64,000 nt of DNA from Pseudomonadota bacterium (GTDB lineage Bacteria; Desulfobacterota; Binatia; Binatales; Binataceae), in contig JAJPIF010000013.1 in the NCBI GenBank assembly GCA_021324885.1, positions 1 to 64,000 of the forward strand, written 5' to 3'. The stretch's first letter is position 1; each line of letters opens with the position of its first letter. A program made the translations under genes and the position numbers. The notes under the pieces are model-generated. The model saw only the letters and a list, made by a program, of their open reading frames with translations. It ran no database searches and had not been told where the DNA came from. This document shows, piece by piece, positions 51,979 to 60,861 of this stretch.

Positions 51979-53394
51979 GTGCAAGTCGAACAAAATATCG
52001 GACCGCACCGTGCAAATCCGCCACCCGCGCGCCCTCGTGTCAGCGTGATCGTACTCAATTTCAACGGTGAAAGGATAATCGGCAAATGCCTCGACCATCT
52101 ACTGGCCCAGACCTACCGCGATTTTGAAATCCTGGTGGTCGACAACAACTCCGTCGATGGCAGCCTTGCGATTGCGCAAAGCTATCTCACTTGCGGCAAA
52201 CTCTCGATTGTCCGTGCCAGCCGCAATCTCGGCGTGGCCGGCGGACGCAACCTGGGGCTGCGCTACGTGCAGGGCGAGATAATCGCGTTCATCGACAACG
52301 ACGGCTACGCCGCCCCGGGCTGGCTGGCGGAAGCCGTGCGCACGATGGACTCTGATCCCCGAATCGGTGCGGTCGCGCCGATGGTCTTTTTCCATCGCAA
52401 CAAGACTATTCTCAACGGCGCCGGCGGCAGCATGAACTACCAGGGCTATGGCCGCGACCTGTGCTTCGGCACTCCCTACGAATTCGCCCAGCTCAAGGAC
52501 CGCGTCCTGTACCCGATGGGCTGCGGCATGGTGGTGCGGCGCACAATCTTTGATCGCTTCGGCCGCTTCGATCCGAAATCGGTCTATTACTATGACGACA
52601 CCGAACTGGGAATCCGGGTGTGGCGGGCGGGATTGCAGGTAGCGCTCGCGCCCGACTCCTGGGTCGATCATGATTTCAAATCCACCGCCCGCTATTTTTC
52701 CAACCGGGCACTTTCTTTCGAGAAGGCCAGAGTCAGGGTCGCGCTGAAACATTTCCCGCTCAGCAAACTGCCGCGATGGTGTCTGGGGGAAGCCATCCTG
52801 ATCTGGCGTCTTCAACCTGACGTCCGGCGCCTTGTGCTGCGCTCGTGGATTTGGAACCTGATGCATCTGCCCTCCGCGCTTGCCATTCGATTCAGGTTCA
52901 GACTGCGCCGCAACCCGCTCTGGAGCCTGCTTGAACCCTGCTGGGGCCAGTTCAATCCGCCGGTGCCCAACAGCGTCGCCCGTGACCCTGATTTGGCGCG
53001 GGCCGGCGCCGTCCTCGTAATGGGACAAAATGACGAACCCCACCTCAATTACGGCTGGTACGACCTCGACTGGGACGGCGAGCGCGTCTTTCGCTGGACC
53101 ACGCAACACGCCTCGCTGCTTTTCCGCTTGCCCGGACAGGTCACTGGCTGCACGGTCGCATTTCTGGGCCTTGAACGCCGGCAAAGAGTTCGGATGATAG
53201 TGCGCGCGGTTGGCACGCTGAAACCATTGAACGAGAATTCCTTTGAATTATCGCCGCCGGGATGGACCTGGACGACCTTCAGTATGCATCTGGCCGCTGG
53301 CGCCTACGAACTGCTGTTTGTTGCCGATACCGAGTACCTCGATTCCAAGGGCCGCATCCTGGGCGTCGCTGTGTCGATGATCCGTTTTGAATAG
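51979..53394 (+). CDS. Glycosyltransferase family 2 with C-terminal beta-rich module
   Basis: 471 residues from a GTG at 51979. GT-A domain: VSVIVLNFNGERIIGKCLDHLL, VVDNNSVDGSLAIA, NLGVAGGRNLGLRYVQGE, FIDNDGYAAPGWL and MGCGMVVRRTIFDRFG. A C-terminal module from about 325 carries YGWYDLDWDGERVFRWT and QHASLLFRL. It is strongly similar over its full length to the protein on the other strand at 50422-51843, so the two are paralogues from an inverted duplication. First of a co-directional set with two GT4 genes. Confidence 0.88.
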   Translation: MQVEQNIGPHRANPPPARPRVSVIVLNFNGERIIGKCLDHLLAQTYRDFEILVVDNNSVDGSLAIAQSYLTCGKLSIVRASRNLGVAGGRNLGLRYVQGEIIAFIDNDGYAAPGWLAEAVRTMDSDPRIGAVAPMVFFHRNKTILNGAGGSMNYQGYGRDLCFGTPYEFAQLKDRVLYPMGCGMVVRRTIFDRFGRFDPKSVYYYDDTELGIRVWRAGLQVALAPDSWVDHDFKSTARYFSNRALSFEKARVRVALKHFPLSKLPRWCLGEAILIWRLQPDVRRLVLRSWIWNLMHLPSALAIRFRFRLRRNPLWSLLEPCWGQFNPPVPNSVARDPDLARAGAVLVMGQNDEPHLNYGWYDLDWDGERVFRWTTQHASLLFRLPGQVTGCTVAFLGLERRQRVRMIVRAVGTLKPLNENSFELSPPGWTWTTFSMHLAAGAYELLFVADTEYLDSKGRILGVAVSMIRFE

Positions 53395-53399
53395 GCATT

Positions 53400-54710
53400 G
53401 TGAGGGCGCTTCATATATTCCCCATGTTCGGCCCCGACCTGGTGAATGGCTCGGAACGTCATGAGTATCTACTTTCCAGGAAGCTGGTGGAATTGGGTGT
53501 TCTGGTCGATGTCCTCACCACCCAGACCAAAAACGCTCGCCAGACTTCCGCGTTTTCCAGTGCCTGGCCCCGCGACTATCCCGAGCGGGTCGAAATTATC
53601 GATGGAATGCGGGTGGAACGTTTTCCGGCCACTTTCTCGCTTTCGCCCCGGATTGGTCACACGGTCTCACGCCTGATGCTTAGGCGATGGGCGCGGGAAG
53701 AGCGGCGATTCGGCGTAATGGTCAAAGGTTCGCAAAATATGTTTGACTATTACTATCGTCGCGCCATCGAACGTCCCCGGATCTATGATGTGATGATGGT
53801 ACTGGCCAGGGGTCCACATTGCGCCCGCTTGACCGCGCGCTTGGCGCGAACAATCCGGCGTTACGACGTGCTCCTGGTCGGTTTCGTGCCATTCGCGCTG
53901 AACTGGCATGTCCTGGCGGTGGCTCGCGCATGGCGCAAACCCGTAGTGCTTCTCGCGCTGTTCCATCCTGACGATCTCTACCATCATTTTCGCTCTATCT
54001 ATTGGTGCTTCAACCGCGCCAACGCAATTCTGGCGCAGACCACCTACAGCATGGAGCTTTTCAAGCGCCGCTTTCCCGCCTCCAGACCGATCTTGGCGGG
54101 CGTCGGCGTGCATCTGGCTGAGTTCGATGGCGGCGCGCAGCGGGGCGCGCGATTCCGCAAGCGATATGGACTCGAAGGTGGCAAGATCGTGCTGTTCGTG
54201 GGTCGCAAGGAATACTTCAAACGCTACGATCTTGCTATTCGCGCCGTCGATCTGGTTGTTGACGACCGCATCCGCTTGGTCATGATCGGACGCGACGTGG
54301 ACCGCCAGCCAATTTCGTCGCCCCGCGTAACTTACCTGGGAGAGATGCCGCGCGAAGATGTCATCGACGCCTACCATGCCTGCGACCTCCTGCTGCTCCC
54401 CTCCGAAAGCGAGAGCTTCGGCTGGGTCTTGCTGGAAGCGTGGGCCTGCCGCAAACCCGTGATAGGCAACCGCCTATGCGCTCCGGTGGCGGCAGTAATC
54501 AGCGACGGCCAGGACGGATTTCTCTGCACCGGCGCGGACGAGATGGCCAATCGAATCGCGCGTCTCATCGCGAGTCCCGACCTGGCGCAAAAACTCGGCC
54601 AGTCGGGATACGAAAAAACCGCCGCGTTTTATACTTGGGATGCGATCGGGCAGCGAGTCCGCCAACTCTACACGCGGCTGACCGGCAGCAAATTCGCTGA
54701 GCTGGATTGA
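53400..54710 (+). CDS. Glycosyltransferase family 4, tandem copy 1
   Basis: 436 residues from a GTG five nt after the preceding gene. GT-B fold: HIFPMFGPDLVNGSERHEYL at the start, RKEYFKRYDLAIRAVD in the donor domain, VTYLGEMPREDVIDAYHACD and SESESFGWVLLEAWACRKPV, which contains an intact EX7E. The middle region has LLALFHPDDLYHHFRSIYW, which is shared with the next gene. It probably adds a sugar to the surface glycan from the cytosolic side of the membrane. Confidence 0.9.
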   Translation: MRALHIFPMFGPDLVNGSERHEYLLSRKLVELGVLVDVLTTQTKNARQTSAFSSAWPRDYPERVEIIDGMRVERFPATFSLSPRIGHTVSRLMLRRWAREERRFGVMVKGSQNMFDYYYRRAIERPRIYDVMMVLARGPHCARLTARLARTIRRYDVLLVGFVPFALNWHVLAVARAWRKPVVLLALFHPDDLYHHFRSIYWCFNRANAILAQTTYSMELFKRRFPASRPILAGVGVHLAEFDGGAQRGARFRKRYGLEGGKIVLFVGRKEYFKRYDLAIRAVDLVVDDRIRLVMIGRDVDRQPISSPRVTYLGEMPREDVIDAYHACDLLLLPSESESFGWVLLEAWACRKPVIGNRLCAPVAAVISDGQDGFLCTGADEMANRIARLIASPDLAQKLGQSGYEKTAAFYTWDAIGQRVRQLYTRLTGSKFAELD

Positions 54711-54723
54711 TAGCTGTCATCCC

Positions 54724-56067
54724 ATGAGAGTCGTTCATGTTTTTCCCCAGTTCACTCCCGAGTCCACCAACGGATCGGAACGATATGAGTATCTGCTTTG
54801 CCGCAAGCTGGTGGAAATAGGAGTCGAGCTCGAAATCCTGACCACGACAACGAAAGATTTCATACCCGTCGCGCCGTTTTGCCTGCACTGGCCGCATCAG
54901 TATGTGGAATCGGCAGAAGAACGCGATGGCATTCGAATCAGGCGCCTGCGCGCCACCTTTCAGGTGCCACGCCGACTGGGGTATTTCGTTTCCCGGCGCA
55001 TCGAAAACCGGTGGAGGCGCGAGGAAGCGCGCTACGGCACGATGCTCAAAGGGTCGCGCAATTACGTCGATTCGTTCCATCAGCGGGCGATCACGCGGCC
55101 GTTGATCTACGATTTGATCGCCACTTTCGGGCGCGGGCCATACTCATTTAGCCTGCTCAGGGCCATGGCCGGGGCGATCCGGCGCTGCGATCTCGTGCAG
55201 GTCGGCTTCACGCCCTTCGCAACCTGCTGGCAGGCGGTCGCGATCGCGCGGCTGTTGCGCAAGCCGGCAGTCGTGCTCGCCCTGTTCCATCCCGAGGACC
55301 TTTCGCATCATTTCCGGACTATATATTGGAGCTTTTCCAGGGCCAGCGCGGTTCTTATGCAGACGCAGCATAGTTCGAATATAGTGCAGCGCCTGCTGCC
55401 GGCCACAAACCCAGTTGTTGTCGGCGCCGGCGTCAATCGTGAAGACTTCGCCGATTCCAAAGTGTCAGGGGCACGCTTCCGCAGCAAATACAATCTTAAG
55501 GGCAGGAAGCTTGCCCTCTTTGTCGGGCGCAAGGAATTGTTCAAGCGCTACGATATCGCGATCCAGGCGGTTGAATCGCTTCCTGGCGACAATCTCCATC
55601 TGATCATGATCGGCCGCGACATCGATCGTCGTCCGCTCTCGCACCGCCGCGTGACCTACCTCGGCGAACTGCCCCAGGAAGACGTGGCGGACGCCTATGA
55701 CGCCTGCGACGTGTTCGTAATGCCCTCGGAAAACGAGAGTTTCGGTATCGTGTTTTTGGAAGCATGGGCGCGCCGCAAACCGGTGATCGGAAATCGTCTG
55801 TGCGCGGCGGTAGCTTCGGTCATCGAGCACGGAAAAGACGGGTTCCTCTGTTCAGGTGTCCGAGAAACAGCGGAAGCAATCGCGCGCCTGATCGCCGATC
55901 CGGCCCTGGCCGCAAGCATGGGCCACGCAGGCTACGATAAAACGGTCAGCAATTACACCTGGGATGTCATAGCCCGGAAGGTCGAACGGCTCTATATCAA
56001 TTTGGCGCGGCCGAGTAGTTCGCCTTCGCCTCCCGACAACGCTTCCTTACGGGTGGCCAGTTCCTGA
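54724..56067 (+). CDS. Glycosyltransferase family 4, tandem copy 2
   Basis: 447 residues, 13 nt after its paralogue. It shares the same motifs: VHVFPQFTPESTNGSERYEYL, VLALFHPEDLSHHFRTIYW, GRKELFKRYDIAIQAVE, VTYLGELPQEDVADAYDACD and SENESFGIVFLEAWARRKPV (intact EX7E). A short Ser/Pro-rich tail ends the protein, and its last 21 bases overlap the convergent radical SAM gene. A recent-looking tandem duplication followed by divergence, suggesting two successive and similar linkages. Confidence 0.9.
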   Translation: MRVVHVFPQFTPESTNGSERYEYLLCRKLVEIGVELEILTTTTKDFIPVAPFCLHWPHQYVESAEERDGIRIRRLRATFQVPRRLGYFVSRRIENRWRREEARYGTMLKGSRNYVDSFHQRAITRPLIYDLIATFGRGPYSFSLLRAMAGAIRRCDLVQVGFTPFATCWQAVAIARLLRKPAVVLALFHPEDLSHHFRTIYWSFSRASAVLMQTQHSSNIVQRLLPATNPVVVGAGVNREDFADSKVSGARFRSKYNLKGRKLALFVGRKELFKRYDIAIQAVESLPGDNLHLIMIGRDIDRRPLSHRRVTYLGELPQEDVADAYDACDVFVMPSENESFGIVFLEAWARRKPVIGNRLCAAVASVIEHGKDGFLCSGVRETAEAIARLIADPALAASMGHAGYDKTVSNYTWDVIARKVERLYINLARPSSSPSPPDNASLRVASS

Positions 56068-57729
56068 TCTTTCACCCTGTCGCGGTTGCGCCCCGTCGCG
56101 GAAGATGCATGTTCCGAAGCGGCAGATTCCGCGCGGCTCGTGATTCACCGTGCGACGCCACTGCGCCATCGCGGGTCCGTTCCATATGGTCCAGAAATCT
56201 TCGTCGTAGAGATTGCCAACCCTGGTCTGGTCCAGATTGATGCAGCACGGAGCTACCGTACCGTCGGCGCATATGAAGCAGTCCGCCCACGCCATGTAGC
56301 ATCTGCGCAGCGGGTCGTTTGCGGGATGCTCCGCCAGCCCGGTTGCCAGGGCATAATACTCATCCAGGCGCGGCGTCGCGTCGACGTTTTCCTGCACTGC
56401 AGCCTGCATTTCCCGGTTCAGTTCAGCATCTGAACAATCAACCGGGCACGGGTTTACCCTGATGCCGAGCCGCGTTCCTTCGCGGACCGCTTTCAACAAT
56501 TCGCGCATTGCCTGATCCGATGCATACACGAGCCGCGACCGTTCGATGTAGTCGGAAAAATTTCCGTAATTGTGGATGGAGAGAAACTGCACTTCCATCA
56601 CGTCGTAGTTCTTGGACCAGCGGACCAAATCCACCAACTGATGCAGATTTGAACGCTGCGCAACGCATTGGATGCGGAGGTTGAAGCGCTTGTTGCGGAT
56701 TTTTTTTTGCAAATCCCGCAGATGCTCCAGGGCGCCGGCCACCTTGCTGAACTTCGCAGGGGCGCGCAACCGTTCGAAGTCCTTCTCGTAGGGGCTGTCA
56801 ATGGACACGCTCAGGAAGAATCCGCCCTCGACCAGCGTCTTCATGTTGTGCTCAGTGAAGAGCGTACCATTGGTAAGCAGCGCCGGAACGAAAGTGTATT
56901 CGCGGCTCGTCTGCAAAATCGTGTCTATGTTTGGATGGAGCAGGGTTTCACCGTTGCCGCTGTACCATACCATTGCAGCGCCCGGAAACAGTTTGTCGGC
57001 AATTTCGTGAAACAGGTATGGCGACATGAAATGAATCGTTTCCTTGCGTGCAGCAGGTTGAACATAGGCCTGAAAACAGCTCGGACACCGCAGATTGCAA
57101 AGCCATGTCACTTCCACATAAAGCTTCAGAGGCGTCGATTTGACATGGTCAACTTCGGCGGTTCGTTCGCTGGTGTTCAAAATCGCGTTGCGTTCCCGCC
57201 TGCGCCTGTTTGCCCCACCCGCCCGAAACTGACCGGAGCATCTGCGCCATTGCGCCTTGTTCCCGTTCCACAGGAATGCTTCCGCTTTGTAGCACACCAC
57301 CTCCTTGGCGGCGATGACTCGTACATCCAGTAGTCTGATTCCGTGCCACCGCGGATCGTCGGGCGTCTGGAAGGTATCACCCACGGCGAAGCCCAGGTGT
57401 CGCGCTCCAGCGCCCATGCGCCAGGGCAGCCGGAACGAGACCCGCTGAATGCCGGCGCTTAACATCCTCTCCTCGATCGGTTGCGTGTCTGCAAAGAAGG
57501 TCAGGGTCGTCGGGGCGCGCGACTCCAGTAACAGTTCAACTTCGCGGATGCTGTCGACGGCCGGGTAAAAGCCAAAGAAACGCCGGGACCAGCGGAAGCC
57601 CTGAGACCCGTCGTGCTCAAGCCAGGACATACCGTAGCTCAGACAACGATCCTCGTGGCGGACTGGCAATTCCGCATCGTCGCTTGTGCCAAGCCAGTTC
57701 TGGATGCGATTTGTCAAAAATCCGGCCAT
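56047..57729 (-). CDS. Radical SAM/SPASM-domain protein with N-terminal accessory module
   Basis: 560 residues from the ATG at 57727-57729; a TTG 11 codons upstream is possible. Residues about 30-140 form a beta-rich module with LSYGMSWLE and GFRWSRRFF that resembles the C-terminal module of the two GT2 proteins nearby. The radical SAM core starts VEVTWLCNLRCPSC (CX3CX2C at about 211, 215, 218) with WYSGNGETLLHPN and SIDSPYEKDFERL. A C-terminal SPASM-like part has CYMAWADCFICADGTVAPCC and CRFGTCIF. Such enzymes modify peptides, sugars or cofactors; in a glycan locus a sugar modification is a fair guess only. Confidence 0.87.
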   Translation of the reverse strand: MAGFLTNRIQNWLGTSDDAELPVRHEDRCLSYGMSWLEHDGSQGFRWSRRFFGFYPAVDSIREVELLLESRAPTTLTFFADTQPIEERMLSAGIQRVSFRLPWRMGAGARHLGFAVGDTFQTPDDPRWHGIRLLDVRVIAAKEVVCYKAEAFLWNGNKAQWRRCSGQFRAGGANRRRRERNAILNTSERTAEVDHVKSTPLKLYVEVTWLCNLRCPSCFQAYVQPAARKETIHFMSPYLFHEIADKLFPGAAMVWYSGNGETLLHPNIDTILQTSREYTFVPALLTNGTLFTEHNMKTLVEGGFFLSVSIDSPYEKDFERLRAPAKFSKVAGALEHLRDLQKKIRNKRFNLRIQCVAQRSNLHQLVDLVRWSKNYDVMEVQFLSIHNYGNFSDYIERSRLVYASDQAMRELLKAVREGTRLGIRVNPCPVDCSDAELNREMQAAVQENVDATPRLDEYYALATGLAEHPANDPLRRCYMAWADCFICADGTVAPCCINLDQTRVGNLYDEDFWTIWNGPAMAQWRRTVNHEPRGICRFGTCIFRDGAQPRQGERSGTGHP

Positions 57730-58006
57730 TACACTGCCGCAATACGCGCCAAAATGGGCCAATTATACCCGCCCTCCCCGGCGTTGCAAAATCGACCAAC
57801 CTCGCCCCCGCACACCTTGCGCCAGTCCTGCAACTTCAGAGGGCTGTCACGCGGGCCACGACCATTTACAGGAAAGTCGTTCGACCTCCAGTTCCAGGGC
57901 CCGAGTCTCCAGGTACCTTGATGTGGAATCAGTCCAGATGTATCTCAATGGTCGGGTGAATTCTGGCGCCGTCTTCACGCATTCACTGACCGGCGCCGTT
58001 CTGTCG

Positions 58007-59383
58007 ATGGAAATCGATCATTCAAAGCATTGGGTTTCTCCACGGGCGCGCTTTTTTGTAGCCGGGATGTTTCTGTTTGTTTTCACGGCCGCGATTTTCT
58101 ATTTATCCCCGGCTAATCAGATGACCGACAGTATGTATTCGATGCTGCTGAGCGAGACGCTCCTCAGGCATCGAAGCGTCGACCTGAACTATGCTCACCT
58201 GACATCAGGCGGTGCCCCCGATAACAGCAGGAACGGGCTACCCTATCAAACCATTATGGTCAACGGGCGATTGCTCTACTACCTCGGATGGGGCAGTTCA
58301 ATTCTGGCGCTTCCTGGGGTTGCCGCTTTGAATGCGCTCGGAATTTCAACCCTGGGCCCCGGCGGCAGCTACGATTGGCATGGTGAATTACGAATTGAAC
58401 GTCCGCTCGCTGCCGCAATTGCGGCCGGGGTAACTTGGGAGACATTCTGTCTCGGCTCCTTAATCGGACTGCCGACAGCCTGGGCGGCGGCTATCGCTCT
58501 TGCCCTGGCCTTTGGTACCCAGGTCTGGTCTGGAGCATCAAGGGCACTGTGGCCTCAGACATGGCTGTTGCTTCTTGTTACCACGGCAATCTGGTTGCTG
58601 GTGAAATGGGAACGCGGTGAGGGTCATTTCAGGCCGATGCTGATGGCATCGCTGCTTTCCTGGATGTATTTTGTCCGGCCCGCGTCAGCGTCAGAGATCA
58701 TAGTGATAAGCCTGTATGTATTAGTGGCCTATCCGTCAAAAAAACTCGCATTTTTTGGCACGGGGATGGCCTGGTTCGGCTCATTCATTGCCTTTTCATT
58801 TTATTTCTTCCGAGCGCCGCTTCCGCCTTATTATCACGAACTTGGGTTGTTAAGCTTGCATGATTTTTTTCGCAATTTGGCCGGCCTACTGGTAAGTCCC
58901 AGCCGAGGGATACTCATTTTCTGCCCCTTGGTGCTGTTTGCGCTGTGCGTGCCATTGCTTTACTGGAAACATCTGGAACACAAGCGCCTTGCTCTGACGG
59001 CTTACGCCCTGATCGTCGTCGAACTCGCGATGCTTTCCAGTTTCAGGCTCTGGTGGGGCGGTTGGAGTTATGGTCCCCGAGAGATGACCGATGCGATTCC
59101 GTTTTTTGCGCTACTCGCCATTCTTGGTTCGAAGGCATTGCTAGCCGATCATTCTCTCTCTGTGCGCAAACGAAGAGCGCTGATTGCGACCGGCATTGTG
59201 CTGGTCATCTCAAGCGCGTCAATCAATGCGCCCGGCGCTCTCTCGGAGCAGGCTTTCGCCTGGAACGCGTGGGCCGATGTTGATTATCATCCCGCGAGGC
59301 TGTGGGATTGGCGACGTGCGCAGTTTCTCGCCCCCTTTTTAAAAACCGCTCCCAAACACTGGCGTCGCGATCCCGTCAATTAG
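58007..59383 (+). CDS. Multi-pass membrane protein of the glycan locus (possible GT-C type)
   Basis: 458 residues from the ATG at 58007; ATG at 57938 and an open frame back to 57686 are alternatives, but the latter runs over the radical SAM gene start. About ten hydrophobic helices begin with FFVAGMFLFVFTAAIFYLS. A first periplasmic loop contains DSMYSMLLSETLL and PYQTIMVNGRLLYYLGWG. The C-terminus faces out with WRRAQFLAPFL. This topology recalls GT-C (PMT/ArnT-like) membrane glycosyltransferases, but the diagnostic Asp-Glu pair of the first loop is not clear. Call it an integral membrane protein of the polysaccharide locus. Confidence 0.7.
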   Translation: MEIDHSKHWVSPRARFFVAGMFLFVFTAAIFYLSPANQMTDSMYSMLLSETLLRHRSVDLNYAHLTSGGAPDNSRNGLPYQTIMVNGRLLYYLGWGSSILALPGVAALNALGISTLGPGGSYDWHGELRIERPLAAAIAAGVTWETFCLGSLIGLPTAWAAAIALALAFGTQVWSGASRALWPQTWLLLLVTTAIWLLVKWERGEGHFRPMLMASLLSWMYFVRPASASEIIVISLYVLVAYPSKKLAFFGTGMAWFGSFIAFSFYFFRAPLPPYYHELGLLSLHDFFRNLAGLLVSPSRGILIFCPLVLFALCVPLLYWKHLEHKRLALTAYALIVVELAMLSSFRLWWGGWSYGPREMTDAIPFFALLAILGSKALLADHSLSVRKRRALIATGIVLVISSASINAPGALSEQAFAWNAWADVDYHPARLWDWRRAQFLAPFLKTAPKHWRRDPVN

Positions 59384-59649
59384 AACGACACGAGCGGTTC
59401 AAACCGCATCGACCTGAAGGTTCTGAAATTGGACCGGAATTCGCTCGCCCACGCGCACGATATTCGGGCCGCGACCGGCTTGCGTGCCGATGCCGGAATT
59501 CCCGGCCATCTAAACCCGGCCTCCCGCCTTCGTTCACCTGCTTCGCCAGCAATTCCTTGGAACCATGATAATGATCACACAACCGCGGCTTTTTGCTAGA
59601 TTTATACGACTGCCCGCGGTGAAGCGCGGACTACGATGGTGAGTGCGTG

Positions 59650-60861
59650 ATGAATGCCTTTTCGGGCAAAGCGGAAGCGGTGGCCGGCGCCACACGCCTT
59701 GAAGAAGAGCTTGAAGTTTCGGTCGTCCTCCCCTGCCTCAATGAAGCCGATACAGTGGCGACCTGCGTCACAACCGCAATCGAGAGTTTGCGCCGCCTTG
59801 GACTGCGCGGAGAGGTGCTGGTGGTGGACAACGGCTCCGATGACGGGTCGCCGGAAATCGCGCGCGCAGCAGGAGCCCGGGTCATATTGGAACCGATGCG
59901 CGGTTACGGCAACGCGTTGCGGCGCGGCGCCGAGGAAGCCCGCGCCAATTTCATCGTGATGGCTGACGCCGACGATTCCTACGACCTGTCCGAACTGGGG
60001 CGCTTCGTCGATCAATTGCGCGCCGGCGCGGACCTGGTGATGGGGTCGCGGCTGAAGGGACGCATCGAACCCGGCGCGATGCCGTGGCTCAACCAGCGAA
60101 TCGGCAATCCTCTGCTCTCGGGGATACTCAACCTTTTGTTTAAGGGCCGCGTCTCCGATGCCCATTGCGGGATGCGCGCGCTGACTAAAGACGCCTATCG
60201 CCGGATGAAGGCCACCGCACCCGGAATGGAATTCGCCTCTGAAATGGTGATCAAGGCGTCGCTGGCCAAAATGCGGATCGTCGATATTCCGATCACGCTG
60301 CGGCGCGACGGGCGCGCATCACACGGCCCCCACCTGCGTCCGCTGCGCGACGGATGGCGCCATCTGCGCTTCATGCTGTTGCATTCGCCGACCTGGCTTT
60401 TCCTCATCCCAGGCGCATTCCTGATGCTGATCGGAATTGTGCCGCTGTTTGTGCTCGGATGGGGTCCCGTCAGGGTCGCCGGCCTCACCTTCGATTACCA
60501 TTACATGCTGGTGGGCAGCCTGCTGACAATTCTCGGTTTCCAGGTCGTGATGACGGGCCTGTTCGCCAAGGCCTATTGTCATGGCGTGCGGCTATACGAA
60601 TCCGATCCGATGCTTGAGACGCTCCAGCGCCATTTCAACCTCGAACGCGGGATCCTGCTGGGCGCGGCGTTATTCCTGGGGGGATTTGTCCTGGATGCAA
60701 GAATACTCATCCGATGGCTCCAAAGCGGGATGGGCGCGCTCAACGCGATCCGGCCCGCAACCCAGGCTTCAACCCTGATGATTATCGGCGCGCAAACAAT
60801 CTTTTCGTCGTTCTTCCTGAGCCTGCTCTGGCTGGTGCGGCCTCGCGAAAATGACCACTGA
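59650..60861 (+). CDS. Glycosyltransferase family 2 with C-terminal membrane helices (DPM1-like)
   Basis: 403 residues from the ATG at 59650, directly after an in-frame GTG. GT-A domain of the dolichol-phosphate mannosyltransferase type: VSVVLPCLNEADTVATCV, VVDNGSDDGSPEIA, GYGNALRRGAEEA, MADADDSYDLSEL (DAD) and GMRALTKDAYRRM. Then come FASEMVIKAS and four C-terminal helices (from about 248, WLFLIPGAFLMLIGIVPL). Members load a sugar onto a polyprenyl phosphate. Overlaps the next GT4 gene by 11 nt. A 266-bp stretch upstream holds nothing recognisable. Confidence 0.9.
   Translation: MNAFSGKAEAVAGATRLEEELEVSVVLPCLNEADTVATCVTTAIESLRRLGLRGEVLVVDNGSDDGSPEIARAAGARVILEPMRGYGNALRRGAEEARANFIVMADADDSYDLSELGRFVDQLRAGADLVMGSRLKGRIEPGAMPWLNQRIGNPLLSGILNLLFKGRVSDAHCGMRALTKDAYRRMKATAPGMEFASEMVIKASLAKMRIVDIPITLRRDGRASHGPHLRPLRDGWRHLRFMLLHSPTWLFLIPGAFLMLIGIVPLFVLGWGPVRVAGLTFDYHYMLVGSLLTILGFQVVMTGLFAKAYCHGVRLYESDPMLETLQRHFNLERGILLGAALFLGGFVLDARILIRWLQSGMGALNAIRPATQASTLMIIGAQTIFSSFFLSLLWLVRPRENDH

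Noticed and set aside
52099-53184. 361-codon minus-strand frame opposite the second GT2 gene
   Set aside because: Antisense shadow of a clear GT2 enzyme, no domain evidence.
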